Shown one piece after another: positions 19,000-26,800 of a stretch of 34,822 nt of DNA. The position numbers were made by a program, and so were the translations under genes. The notes under the pieces are model-generated. The model was not told the DNA's origin. It saw only the letters and a program-made list of their open reading frames with translations, and searched no databases. The stretch comes from an uncultured Bacteroidales bacterium. Lineage in GTDB: Bacteria; Bacteroidota; Bacteroidia; Bacteroidales; Bacteroidaceae. The DNA lies in NCBI GenBank assembly GCA_902771725.1, contig CACXXT010000032.1, forward strand, positions 1 to 34,822, in the 5' to 3' direction. Each line of letters begins with the position of its first letter. Position 1 is the stretch's first letter.

Positions 19000-21935
19000 T
19001 GCACCGCAACATGAAAAGAATACTTATCTTCATCGCAGTCGCCCTGCTGGGCATAAGCACCTTCGCACAGGGCACCATTGATGCCGTGCCTTTCACCAGC
19101 GTTCACTTCAACGATGTCTTCTGGCGCCAGCGCCTCGACACCATACAGCAGCGCACCATCCGCTATGCCTTTTCCAAGGTGGAGGCTGCCGGACAGATCC
19201 GCAACTTCGAGTATGCCGGCAAGATCCTCTCCGGCCAGGCCAAGCAGGGTGACCTTACCTTCCAGAGCGGACAACCCTACGACGATGCCGAGGTCTACAA
19301 AGTCCTCGAGGGAGCCTCCTACGTCCTCATGGTCAGCCCCGACCCTGAGCTGGAGAAATACATCGACGGTGTCATCGACAAGATATGCTCCGCCCAGGAG
19401 CCCGACGGATACCTGCAGACAAACTGGACCATCCACAACCCGCTCCACGAGTGGTACGGAGGTGTGCAGTGGATGAACGACTGGAACCTCAGCCACGAGA
19501 CATTCAACGTGGGCGAGCTCGTGGAATGTGCCATCGCCTACTACCAGGCCACCGGTAAGGACAAACTGCTGAAGTGCGCCATTCGTGCTGCCGACAACCT
19601 CTGCGACAAATTCAACAAGGATGGCATCCGTATGGCACCTGGCCACGCCGTGGTCGAGATGGCCCTCGTGCGTCTCTACGAACTCACCGGCGACCGCCGC
19701 TACCTCGACGAGTGCAAGTTCTTCCTCGACTGCCGTGGCATTCGTCAGTTCGACCCCTCCAGTGACGACCTGCGCGTCAACGGCAAATACTGGCAGGACC
19801 ATCTGCCTGCCACACGCCAGCGCGAAGCCGTGGGACACGCCGTTCGCGCCCTCTACTTCTATTCCGGTATGGCCGATTGGGTGCGCTACTCCGATGACCG
19901 GGCCTATCGCACAGCCATTGACGCCATCTGGAAGAACATCGTTTCCAAGAAGTTCTACATCACCGGCGGTCTTGGAGCACGCGACAACAACGAAGCCTTC
20001 GGCGAGAACTACGAACTACCCAACACCTCTGCCTACTGCGAGACCTGCGCCAGTGTGGCCAACTGCATGTTCCAGCTCCGTATGTTCCGCCTGACGGGTG
20101 ATGCCCGCTACATCGACGTCCTCGAGCGCTCGCTCTACAACACCGTGCTCGATGGTCTCTCGCTCCACGGCGACCGCTTCTACTACCCCAACCGCCTCGA
20201 AACCAGCGCCCGTGGGCAGGAGCGCAGCGAGTGGTTCGGCACCTCCTGCTGCCCCACCAACCTCTGCCGCCTCATTCCCTCCGTTCCAGGCTACGTCTAT
20301 GCCACAGGCCCTGCCCACGACATCTTTGTTAACCTCTATGTGGGCAACACCACCGACATCACCCTCGACGGCAAATCCATCCGTCTCACCCAGCAGACCG
20401 ACTATCCCTGGGAGGGACGCGTGCGCCTGACCATCGACGCCACGGACGCAGGCGAGTTCACCCTGAAACTGCGCATCCCCGGATGGGCACAGAACCGACC
20501 CGTAGACTCCGACCTCTACACCTACCTCGACAGCGAGGCAAAGCCCGTACAGCTGATGGTCAACGGACAAACGGCAGAACTGAATCTTGAGAACGGCTAC
20601 GCTCTCCTTCCTCGCACGTGGCAGGCAGGTGATGTCGTAGAAATCACCTTCCCCATGGATGCCCATCAGGTGCGCGCCCACAAGTCCATCACCACCAACG
20701 TCGGTCGTCTGGCTGTGGAACGCGGTCCTCTTGTTTACTGCGCCGAATTCCCCGACAACGGTGGCTCACTCACAGAAGCCTTTATCCCCGAGGGAGCAAC
20801 ACTCAGCGTGGAATCCCAGCATTCCGACTTGCTGCCCGGTTTGCGCGTCGTACGCGCGGGCAGCGTAACGCTAGTACCTTATTTCTATCGTGCCTACCGC
20901 GGCAACGGCGAGATGAAGGTCTGGATACCTACAGAGAAGCCCGACGTCGTGCCCGACACCTGCGTCCTCGATGAAGTCATCGTCTGCGATGCCAAGTCCG
21001 AGCGCGACCACAACCTTCGCGGAGCGCACATGCGCACAGGCTCCGACCTCGGCTGGCGCGATGCCACCGACGGTGGTTGGATTTCCTACAATATGCAAGT
21101 AGACCCCGACCGCCCCTGCGAAGTCATCCTCAAGCACTGGGGCAGCGATGGCGGCGACCGCCGTTTCAACATCCTCTGCGACGGCGAACAGTTCGCCTAC
21201 GACCATGTGGACAATTTCCGCCCCAATGAGTACTACGAGAAGAACCACGCCATTCCCTTCCATCTGACCAAGGGCAAGACACACGTCACCATCCGCCTGC
21301 AAGCACTCCCGGGCAACATCTGCGGCGGCATCTTCGGAATCCGCACTGCCCTGCAGCGTGAGGTGCCGGCCGATGCCATCGTGCAGGACTTCATGAACAC
21401 CACCGATGCAGACCTCAAAGCGCATTCCTACAGCAGCAACGGACAGACAGGCACCGCCCGCGGCCGCATCTGGGCTGACGGCAGCGGCACCACAGGCCTC
21501 TCCTTCACCATGAAGGTATCACCTGTGGGCACCAACAGCCTCATGCTTTACTATTGGGGTGACGAGAGCGACCTCCGCAACTTCAACATCCTCGTCGACA
21601 AGACCAAAATCGGCTCCACCCGCCTGCAGCACAACAAGCCCGGCTACTACTTCAACCAAGTCTACGTCATTCCAGAGGAACTGACCACCGGCAAGCAGCA
21701 AGTGCGCATCCAGCTCACCAGCACCAGCGGCACCAAAGTCGGAGGCATCAACTATGCCTACACCTTCGCCGTCATCCCCACTGCCATCCGTCAGCCCCAT
21801 GCCGCCCTTCCCGCAATGCCCAAAAGCATCCCCACCGGCACCTTCACCCTCACCGGTCAGCGCCTCTCCTCCCTCCCCTCTTCCGCCATCCCCGGTATCT
21901 ACATCGTCGATGGCAAGAAGCAAATCGTCAACTGA
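18999..21935 (+). CDS. Secreted GH127 beta-L-arabinofuranosidase with tandem C-terminal beta domains and T9SS tail
   Basis: 978 residues; the start overlaps the GH51 stop by one base, with an alternative ATG at 19011 directly before the signal peptide (ILIFIAVALLGISTFAQ). The catalytic part (about 27-620) is clearly GH127/DUF1680. Aligned to the Bifidobacterium enzyme HypBA1, its zinc/nucleophile residues appear as E332 (NNEAFGENYELPN), C350 (AYCETCASV) and C417/C418 (FGTSCCPTNLCRL). In that family the second Cys is the nucleophile and Zn is held by Glu plus three Cys. Two related beta domains of DUF6805 type follow (about 660-790 and 800-930; repeated 'RRFNILCDG' and 'RNFNILVDK' motifs), then a T9SS tail ending GIYIVDGKK. 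The protein is much longer than HypBA1 because of these domains. With GH51 it can strip both anomers of L-arabinofuranose. Confidence 0.9.
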   Translation: MHRNMKRILIFIAVALLGISTFAQGTIDAVPFTSVHFNDVFWRQRLDTIQQRTIRYAFSKVEAAGQIRNFEYAGKILSGQAKQGDLTFQSGQPYDDAEVYKVLEGASYVLMVSPDPELEKYIDGVIDKICSAQEPDGYLQTNWTIHNPLHEWYGGVQWMNDWNLSHETFNVGELVECAIAYYQATGKDKLLKCAIRAADNLCDKFNKDGIRMAPGHAVVEMALVRLYELTGDRRYLDECKFFLDCRGIRQFDPSSDDLRVNGKYWQDHLPATRQREAVGHAVRALYFYSGMADWVRYSDDRAYRTAIDAIWKNIVSKKFYITGGLGARDNNEAFGENYELPNTSAYCETCASVANCMFQLRMFRLTGDARYIDVLERSLYNTVLDGLSLHGDRFYYPNRLETSARGQERSEWFGTSCCPTNLCRLIPSVPGYVYATGPAHDIFVNLYVGNTTDITLDGKSIRLTQQTDYPWEGRVRLTIDATDAGEFTLKLRIPGWAQNRPVDSDLYTYLDSEAKPVQLMVNGQTAELNLENGYALLPRTWQAGDVVEITFPMDAHQVRAHKSITTNVGRLAVERGPLVYCAEFPDNGGSLTEAFIPEGATLSVESQHSDLLPGLRVVRAGSVTLVPYFYRAYRGNGEMKVWIPTEKPDVVPDTCVLDEVIVCDAKSERDHNLRGAHMRTGSDLGWRDATDGGWISYNMQVDPDRPCEVILKHWGSDGGDRRFNILCDGEQFAYDHVDNFRPNEYYEKNHAIPFHLTKGKTHVTIRLQALPGNICGGIFGIRTALQREVPADAIVQDFMNTTDADLKAHSYSSNGQTGTARGRIWADGSGTTGLSFTMKVSPVGTNSLMLYYWGDESDLRNFNILVDKTKIGSTRLQHNKPGYYFNQVYVIPEELTTGKQQVRIQLTSTSGTKVGGINYAYTFAVIPTAIRQPHAALPAMPKSIPTGTFTLTGQRLSSLPSSAIPGIYIVDGKKQIVN

Positions 21936-21950
21936 GGCCCAGACCACCTG

Positions 21951-22265
21951 CTATTTCCTCTTCTTCGGTTCCGGAAGAGCACGGCACGTCACGCGGACGA
22001 GTTCCGAGAGATAGTCGCGGTCATCCACGTCGGCGATGTAGAAGTAATCCTTCGCCCCCTCGTAGGGTGGTCGCAACTCTTCCAGCCGGAGCAATGCTCG
22101 TGCGGCTTCCGTAGGCTTCAGATAAAAACGGTTGTCGCAGATGAGTCCGAAGATCTTGCCGTCGCAATAGATACCGTAGTCACCAAACATCTTCTTGGTG
22201 ACTATTTCACCCGCACCACCACACTGGTCAGCGATAAATTGTACGAAGTCTGTATTACTTGCCAT
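21951..22265 (-). CDS. TfoX N-terminal-domain protein
   Basis: 104 residues. The pattern TKKMFGDYGIYCDGKIFGLICDNRFYLKP matches the TfoX/Sxy N-terminal domain. Sxy/TfoX is a competence regulator in Gammaproteobacteria, but stand-alone short versions in Bacteroidetes have no proven role and are often only called TfoX-like. It converges with the GH127 gene with a 15-bp gap. The C-terminus is basic (PKKRK). No clear promoter is seen in the 91 bp that separate it from the upstream APH-like gene, so the two may share a transcript. Confidence 0.85.
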   Translation of the reverse strand: MASNTDFVQFIADQCGGAGEIVTKKMFGDYGIYCDGKIFGLICDNRFYLKPTEAARALLRLEELRPPYEGAKDYFYIADVDDRDYLSELVRVTCRALPEPKKRK

Positions 22266-22356
22266 ATTTTGAATCGTTTATGGGACGAGATAGACTGTTT
22301 TACCTCAGGATGGCGGTGAACACCCAATTAAAATTGTCTTCGTATTGTTTATCCTA

Positions 22357-23220
22357 TTATGAATAGTATTCTTTCATCAGTTTACGGACATAGTTGCCGA
22401 AGAAAAGCTTCTCGAAAAAGTTGGGCTTCTGAAAGACGGTGCGGAGGACGACGTCGAGGGCGGCGAAGCGACCGGCCAGGGCATCGAAGGCGGCATGGTC
22501 GTCCTGCCCTGTGTATTCCTTGGCGAAGGCATCCCAGAAGCGGTGGAACTGCTCCAGGGTCATGTGGAAGATGTCCTGCACCCGCTTCATGGGAGCGTAG
22601 ATGTGGCAGATGAGGAAGAGGTGGCCGATGTCAAACATGGGGTCGCCGTGGCCAAAGCGGTCCAGGTCAATCCAGTAGTTGTCGGCTCCGGTCTGGATGA
22701 TATTTCCCGGCTGGAAGTCGCCGTGCAGGCAGTGGCTGTCTTCCGCGATGCTCTCAACGAAGGTGCGTAGCCGTTCCCTGTTCTTGCGGCTCACAAAGGA
22801 GGATTGCTTGATGGCCAGTAAGGCCTGGTCCCGTCGGCTGGGGAACAACTGCGTGTTGCACTGGGTGGCGAAGAGTTCCCGGCCCTTGCTGCACAACAGG
22901 CGGGCCATCTCCTCGGTACGTTGCGGCTCGTCGTGGCAGATGCGGGAGAGCGACCGCTTGCCCTCGATGCGCTGTGAGATGGTGGCGTAGGCCTTACCGA
23001 CACGAACGATGCGGTACGTCGCGGGGACTACGATGCCCAGATCCGCCACAGCCCGCGAGATGTCGTATTCGCGCTTCACAGCCTCCCAGGTGCTCATTCG
23101 GGCACTGTTCACCTTGAGGATTTCGCCGGGGGCGGCGGGGTTGACGTAGGTCTTCCCGTTGCCACCTTCGCCTATCTGCGTGTAGTCGTCTAAATTGATA
23201 CTCTGTATTTCTTCGTTCAT
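22357..23220 (-). CDS. APH/choline-kinase-like phosphotransferase
   Basis: 287 residues of the kinase-fold phosphotransferase group (APH superfamily; resembles the small Bacteroides/Fibrobacter paralogous family TIGR02172). Visible motifs are a Gly-rich loop (QIGEGGNGKTYV, about residue 16), the catalytic HGDFQPGN (H166, D168), and the metal-binding segment WIDLDRFGHGDPMFD (D185/D187). It has no membrane segment, so it acts in the cytosol. The substrate is unknown: members phosphorylate aminoglycosides, sugars or choline-like molecules, and resistance should not be assumed. It has its own promoter 36-67 bp upstream. Confidence 0.8.
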   Translation of the reverse strand: MNEEIQSINLDDYTQIGEGGNGKTYVNPAAPGEILKVNSARMSTWEAVKREYDISRAVADLGIVVPATYRIVRVGKAYATISQRIEGKRSLSRICHDEPQRTEEMARLLCSKGRELFATQCNTQLFPSRRDQALLAIKQSSFVSRKNRERLRTFVESIAEDSHCLHGDFQPGNIIQTGADNYWIDLDRFGHGDPMFDIGHLFLICHIYAPMKRVQDIFHMTLEQFHRFWDAFAKEYTGQDDHAAFDALAGRFAALDVVLRTVFQKPNFFEKLFFGNYVRKLMKEYYS

Positions 23221-23256
23221 TATCTTTTCTTATACATTTTTTCTAACTTTCCTGTG

Positions 23257-23288
23257 CAAAAGTACCATTTCTTGTCTCAAGAGCCAAA
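23257..23288 (-). promoter_or_regulatory. Bacteroidetes promoter for the APH-like gene
   Basis: On the minus strand TTTG (23288-23285) is followed after 20 bp by TACTTTTG (23264-23257), matching the TTTG-N19-20-TAnnTTTG consensus. The gene start is 37 bp downstream of the -7 element. Confidence 0.85.
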
Positions 23289-23330
23289 TAATAAAGGTAG
23301 AAAATGATAGAAAGTGAATCCTAAAAGACC

Positions 23331-23414
23331 AAAAAACATCTAAATCAGCCTTCAATGTTAAGAAGAAGGCGGAATAAACTGGCCGAAGTAGTATCTACGC
23401 TTGTTCGACAATCA
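23331..23414 (+). repeat. Dispersed repeat A, copy 1
   Basis: 84 bp starting AAAAAACATC and ending TTCGACAATCA. It matches 31809-31892 with about 11 mismatches. In both places it lies just upstream of a leftward Bacteroidetes promoter (APH-like gene here, fic there). Confidence 0.85.
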
Positions 23415-23478
23415 TTCAAACTACTTTTTCAGTTGAGGTCATAGAATACAACAAATTATCGAAAACACCCTCTTCATA

Positions 23479-23577
23479 TCTTGGAAAAATGTTATTTTTG
23501 TATTAATAACATATTGGAAAAGTGTAAGAAAGTCTAATTATTTGTATTGGAAAAGTGTATTTTCTTTGGCATTTGTG
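23479..23577 (+). repeat. Three 33-bp-phased TATTGGAAAAGTGTA motifs
   Basis: TATTGGAAAAGTGTA occurs exactly at 23512 and 23545; a degenerate copy (TCTTGGAAAAATGTTA) starts at 23479. Starts are 33 bp apart, about three helical turns, and the array ends 2 bp before the -33 TTG of a + strand promoter. This layout fits phased binding sites for a regulator; the rest of each 33-bp unit is not conserved, so it is not a CRISPR array. Confidence 0.65.
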
Positions 23578-23578
23578 C

Positions 23579-23607
23579 TTGTATTTAAGTAAAATATTGT
23601 ATCTTTG
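23579..23607 (+). promoter_or_regulatory. Strong Bacteroidetes promoter on + strand
   Basis: TTG (23579-23581), 18-bp spacer, TATCTTTG (23600-23607) followed by CAC, close to consensus. Downstream on the same strand only a 22-codon ORF is found before convergent genes. Confidence 0.75.
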
Positions 23608-23659
23608 CACCCAAGGGAATGTCCAGATAAAAGGCAGAGTTATTTACTATCCCATCTAC

Positions 23660-23728
23660 ATGATAACCTTTTTTGAACAGGTTCAAGCTGAAGAGAAAGT
23701 ATACAAGTTTGATCTTACTGGGCTTTAA
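23660..23728 (+). pseudogene. 22-codon ORF after the phased promoter, possibly a truncated gene
   Basis: It encodes MITFFEQVQAEEKVYKFDLT plus two more residues and stops 7 bp before repeat B (23736). It looks like an amphipathic N-terminus of a larger protein, cut off where repeat B begins. I do not recognise it; it could also be a real small peptide or chance. Confidence 0.3.
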
Positions 23729-23735
23729 TATGCGA

Positions 23736-23788
23736 TTGCATGCAAAATAGAATTTCAAAAACTATGCTAACTATGCTAACCTTGCTAA
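23736..23788 (+). repeat. Dispersed repeat B, solo copy
   Basis: 53 bp starting TTGCATGCAAAATAGAATTT and ending in three 9-bp tandem units CTATGCTAA, CTATGCTAA, CCTTGCTAA. It recurs as both arms of a palindrome at 31980-32121. Confidence 0.9.
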
Positions 23789-23919
23789 TATTAAAACTCG
23801 CCCCTTTTATGAATGAATTATAACTCGTATTCTTGTTCATTTCTCTTTCTTGAATGACACATAAAAATTGTATTGGTAATACATATTTATTTCCATAGGC
23901 GTTATTTTTAATTGTCCCA

Positions 23920-24639
23920 CTATTCACTATCATCGTATTCTGCCCCTTCCTTTTTGCACTTTTCTACGTCTAGGATCAGGTCCGTACCTTCCCTGTTGAA
24001 TTGCTTTAGCAACCAAGGATTGATAACTTTGACGGTTGAGGGCAGATGAAGGGTCAGGGGAAGTACTGGAGAGCGGACAAAATTATTTTCGGCGATGGTC
24101 ACCACCCCCTCCGGGATTGTATATTCTATGACGTTTTCGAAATCTATGGTGAAGCACAGCAGGCGCTTCCCGTCCTTGCTGTATCGCACACCGTGTTCGT
24201 CTATGTAACTTTCTCTCAATGCCTTCATCGTGCAGTGCGTCTCATACACCTCCTCAGAATAAGGATACTCCCATTGAATGATGATTACCGTGAAAGGAAT
24301 GAAGAAACGATGACCGTCAAATAATTTATGCCATGCCCTTGCATACCGTGCACGTCCTTCGGCATCCAACTCCTCTAATTCCTGCATGAGATCAGAACAG
24401 CCAACGTATTGATCGTCGTACTCTTCATTCGTGATGTCATTCTCCATGTAGTTCACACTTTGATCGATCGTCCATGGCAGTTCCACCTCTTGCAAGAAGC
24501 AGCAGTTCCTGAATGCCGCTTTATGCAAGTGCAACGTTCCCTCTGCCACCCGATATGATTCCACATTAGGGCATCTCAGCAGCGTTTTTCTATCAGCGGA
24601 ATACACACCGCCGCAATCATCAGTGAATGTTTTTATCAT
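23920..24639 (-). CDS. Small cytosolic protein with BspA-like LRR units
   Basis: 239 residues, no signal peptide and no sorting tail. Residues about 10-55 (GGVYSADRKTLLRCPNVESY, then an AFRNCCFLQEVELP unit) and 145-210 (GVRYSKDGKRLLCF, YTIPEGVVTIAENNFV, LTLHLPSTVKVI) look like two short LRR_5 caps, with an unrelated charged middle section. Short LRR proteins of this kind are common in Bacteroidales and have no known function. A -7 element (TAACTTTG) lies 148 bp upstream. Confidence 0.7.
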   Translation of the reverse strand: MIKTFTDDCGGVYSADRKTLLRCPNVESYRVAEGTLHLHKAAFRNCCFLQEVELPWTIDQSVNYMENDITNEEYDDQYVGCSDLMQELEELDAEGRARYARAWHKLFDGHRFFIPFTVIIIQWEYPYSEEVYETHCTMKALRESYIDEHGVRYSKDGKRLLCFTIDFENVIEYTIPEGVVTIAENNFVRSPVLPLTLHLPSTVKVINPWLLKQFNREGTDLILDVEKCKKEGAEYDDSE

Positions 24640-25230
24640 ATCGTAATATTGCGTCTTTCTAATATATTAATTAATATATACATTATCTCCATATAGCCTT
24701 CTCCTGCCAGTTTCTTCTAATAGTCTATCACTACCATTATTCAGTTTACCATTCTTACTCATACCTCATACCATTAATGAGCGGTGCAAAGTTAATCATT
24801 TTTTTCCAAATTATTACTTTTTCTTAGATTTTTCTACGCATACTAGTTCCTCCGAATTCAAAACTCACACTTATGTGCACCAGATGTTTAGAATGGCATA
24901 TGTAGCGATCGTGTTTTTGCTCATGACTTCATTCCTGTTGGCCACAGGGAGACAACGTTTGACTTGATACACTCTTTTCGTTCTGAGATGAAAGAATTAT
25001 ACTGCTATGACTAGGTGGTCTGATTGCCATGCACAACACTTGAAGACCGGAGAGGATTTGAATGCCATCCTCACCAGTCTTAAGATACAAGAACTCACAG
25101 TTGTCCTAATTTCACAATCTGAACAACTAGCCTATCTCACGCCACTTGGAAGACAACTCGCTAAATTCAGGAGCTTCTATGAAACCAGGCCTTGACATCA
25201 ATGCGTCATATGCTTAATTAAAAGCCTGGC
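24640..25230. other. 590-bp region without a supported gene
   Basis: It contains the leader and -7 box of the small LRR gene. On the + strand there is a 27-residue hydrophobic ORF (24884-24967, with VAIVFLLMTSFLLA) and a 62-residue ORF (25007-25195). I recognise neither; neither has a recognisable promoter, and they may be remnants of a decayed gene. An imperfect inverted repeat (25183-25190 with 25224-25231) may end the leftward transcript of the adjacent operon. Confidence 0.5.
24787..24794 (-). promoter_or_regulatory. Candidate -7 element (TAACTTTG) for the small LRR gene
   Basis: Minus-strand TAACTTTGCACC fits TAnnTTTG plus the usual downstream bases. The only TTTG upstream is 12 bp away rather than 19-20, so the -33 box is poor. 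Confidence 0.5.
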
Positions 25231-25527
25231 TTAGGATTCTCGATCATTAAGAAAGTTTTCATAGTAGAGAAGATAAACGTATCCAATAGCCAGAATAACT
25301 ACAATTAGAATAAATTTAATTAACGGTTCGTCTACCTTTATGGTCAGCAATTCCATAATAAGTAATACGACAAGAAACGCGATTGTGCCCTTAGGGGCGT
25401 TAGTTTTTGCTTCTATTTTTGTTTCACCACGTGAAATGGTATTGACAATTTTCTCTGCGCTTCTATTACTGGTCTGTGAATTCAGTATTCGCATGAAATT
25501 CGGAAGTTCTATACGCATTTTACTCAT
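25231..25527 (-). CDS. Small two-TM membrane protein, last gene of the radical SAM locus
   Basis: 98 residues. A polar, basic N-terminal part (about 45 residues) is followed by two hydrophobic segments, about 47-64 (GTIAFLVVLLIMELLTIK) and 69-89 (IKFILIVVILAIGYVYLLYY), joined by a short DEP turn. It starts 11 bp after the stop of the kinase-like gene. I do not recognise the family. In a peptide-modification locus it could be an immunity or anchoring protein; this is inference from position only. Confidence 0.65.
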   Translation of the reverse strand: MSKMRIELPNFMRILNSQTSNRSAEKIVNTISRGETKIEAKTNAPKGTIAFLVVLLIMELLTIKVDEPLIKFILIVVILAIGYVYLLYYENFLNDRES

Positions 25528-25538
25528 AATAATAATAT

Positions 25539-26411
25539 TTAATGATTAATAATTGAACATTGATATTCATTAAGATTAAAGCCATACTCTGAAAAGAGTG
25601 AATCCACTTCAGCAAAGTCTATCTCCTCCTTAAGAACACCTGCAATATAATTAATAATGACATAAGTCTGAATGATTTCACGAGGAAAGAGGCTTTTTAC
25701 ATGCCGCCTGTAGTCTTCTTTTGCATAAGGATATGTAGGAGAGCATGCCAACTCAAAGTCCAACAGCTCCAAAGCCCATGTATAGTTCTGTTCATGAATG
25801 GCATTATGCAAAATGTCATGATCATGTAGTATTCGCAGATTACGAATGAGAACATGGGCAGCTATCATGTGAGCCTTCTTGTAACCTCGTTCATTCATTT
25901 GCTCCCACTTTTCCACCTCTACCCGTATCTGCTCTTGTGTCATAAAGGCGGCATCACATATTCTGTATGGGCATTCAACATCGTACTGCAAAAGGTAGGG
26001 CTTCATATTTTGACCATTCGGCAATGTGAGCTCAACATCTAACTCCAAGACGTACTCCATGTGATTCGTCTTGATGCCCAAAGCCTCTATTTCTTGACCT
26101 ATCTGAAAATCACGTTCTGCATCTTTCCTCAAGAGGAGTCCTAATGTGTCATCTCCAAACTCTCTTGTGTTGAGGAAACTAAGTTGTGTATAACTTAAGC
26201 CATTCCCTTTACTGACGATGTATCTACCATTATGAGTACGACCAACAATAAAGCTGCGACCATGATGTGGTGAAAGGCAATACATATCCTTATCTCCACA
26301 TAAAACGCGAAGATAAGGATAAATACGATTGCCACCATTATTTTCAAAAATTATAGTAGCAGGATATTCACTTGCATAAAAATGTATCACGATATATTGG
26401 AGGTCAGGCAT
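25539..26411 (-). CDS. Kinase-fold protein lacking the catalytic Asp, in the radical SAM locus
   Basis: 290 residues. The C-terminal half shows a kinase/APH-like catalytic-loop arrangement: RILHDHDILHNAIHEQN followed by LELLDFELACSP. The loop reads H202-N-A204-I-H-E-Q-N209, where active kinases have Asp at position 204; the metal-binding D218-F-E is kept. The lobe before it has YLLQYDVECPYRICDA and no clear Gly-rich loop. It could be a pseudokinase, a binding protein for ATP or peptide, or an unusual enzyme. The ATG overlaps the stop of a 43-codon ORF by 8 bp, which supports the start and translational coupling. Confidence 0.6.
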   Translation of the reverse strand: MPDLQYIVIHFYASEYPATIIFENNGGNRIYPYLRVLCGDKDMYCLSPHHGRSFIVGRTHNGRYIVSKGNGLSYTQLSFLNTREFGDDTLGLLLRKDAERDFQIGQEIEALGIKTNHMEYVLELDVELTLPNGQNMKPYLLQYDVECPYRICDAAFMTQEQIRVEVEKWEQMNERGYKKAHMIAAHVLIRNLRILHDHDILHNAIHEQNYTWALELLDFELACSPTYPYAKEDYRRHVKSLFPREIIQTYVIINYIAGVLKEEIDFAEVDSLFSEYGFNLNEYQCSIINH

Positions 26412-26535
26412 TCACTAATTCGTCAAAACGTCTTTTCACACGATCGACAAGGTCTTGTGAGATAACTTCACCACGCATATTCATTTTAATAATATCAAGT
26501 ACACTTTCTAGAATGATTATATTTCTATCTTCCAT
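26404..26535 (-). CDS. 43-residue helical protein, translationally coupled to the kinase-like gene
   Basis: Starts MEDRNIIILESVLDIIKMNM and ends DLVDRVKRRFDELVNA. It is highly charged and probably two helices. The stop overlaps the next gene's ATG (ATGCCTGA), the main evidence that it is real. It lies 34 bp after a perfect hairpin. Family unknown; size would suit a small partner or chaperone of the maturase. Confidence 0.55.
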   Translation of the reverse strand: MEDRNIIILESVLDIIKMNMRGEVISQDLVDRVKRRFDELVNA

Positions 26536-26569
26536 CTTTACTGATAAGTTTGATAATTTGTTTGATTGC

Positions 26570-26594
26570 GGGTGTGCTGAAAATCAGCACACCC
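26570..26594 (-). terminator. Perfect 11-bp hairpin ending the putative precursor gene
   Basis: GGGTGTGCTGA (26570-26580), 3-nt loop, TCAGCACACCC (26584-26594). On the minus strand the stem starts at the last base of the candidate precursor's stop codon (TAG, 26596-26594). There is no long T-tract, so it may be an attenuator or a 3' stabiliser that raises precursor mRNA over the downstream genes, as is common in bacteriocin operons. Confidence 0.8.
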
Positions 26595-26750
26595 TAAATT
26601 TTACTGCAACCATTAAGTACAGCTGCACTTCCAATTAACTCTACTTTACAACCCCCTATAAAGGATGCCGCAACGGACTTCCATAGCATCGGGGCAATGA
26701 TTCATCTTGCGGTTGTCAGAGACCGTGCTAATTAACAAATCTACGTTCAT
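26594..26750 (-). CDS. Candidate RiPP precursor peptide, split over two frames
   Basis: Frame 1 (26750-26646) encodes 34 residues starting MNVDLLISTVSDNRKMNHCP. Frame 2 (26689-26594) encodes 31 residues: MLWKSVAASFIGG then CKVELIGSAAVLNGCSKI, ending at the hairpin. The two overlap. Dropping one C of the CCCC run at 26691-26694 joins them into one 51-residue peptide with Cys at 19, 34 and 48, a Gly-Gly before a small, Gly/Ala/Ser/Val-rich Cys core. This resembles sactipeptide-like cores. It begins 50 bp after the maturase stop. It may be a frameshifted gene, an assembly error, or either frame alone; no homologue is known to me. Confidence 0.4.
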
Positions 26751-26800
26751 CGTTGTATCATTTGTTTATGGTTATAGTGATATTTCTTGGGGAACCACAT

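Larger units (their letters stand above)
23221..23919. other. Gene-poor 700-bp region: promoter, repeat A, 33-bp iterons, truncated ORF, repeat B
   Basis: No full-length gene is supported. From left to right it holds the APH promoter (23257-23288), dispersed repeat A (23331-23414), three 33-bp-phased motifs (23479-23577), a + strand promoter (23579-23607), a 22-codon ORF (23660-23728), and a solo copy of repeat B (23736-23788). The 72-codon minus-strand ORF over 23715-23933 is a read-through of repeat B and I do not call it. Confidence 0.7.

Noticed and set aside
22357..23220. Calling the APH-like protein an aminoglycoside-resistance enzyme
   Set aside because: It shares only the general kinase-fold motifs; stand-alone Bacteroidales members of this group have no shown resistance role and there is no mobile-element context.
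23479..23577. Regularly spaced repeats suggesting a mini-CRISPR
   Set aside because: Only about 15 bp of each 33-bp unit is conserved, there are three copies, one degenerate, no cas genes, and a promoter directly follows; phased operator sites explain it better.
23715..23933. 72-codon minus-strand ORF
   Set aside because: Its end runs through repeat B, which gives the same 'VSIVSIVFEILFCMQ' type translation at 31890-32240; it is a repeat read-through.
25007..25195. 62-codon + strand ORF
   Set aside because: No promoter, no recognisable domain, and no conserved neighbour; kept only as part of the description of the gene-poor region.
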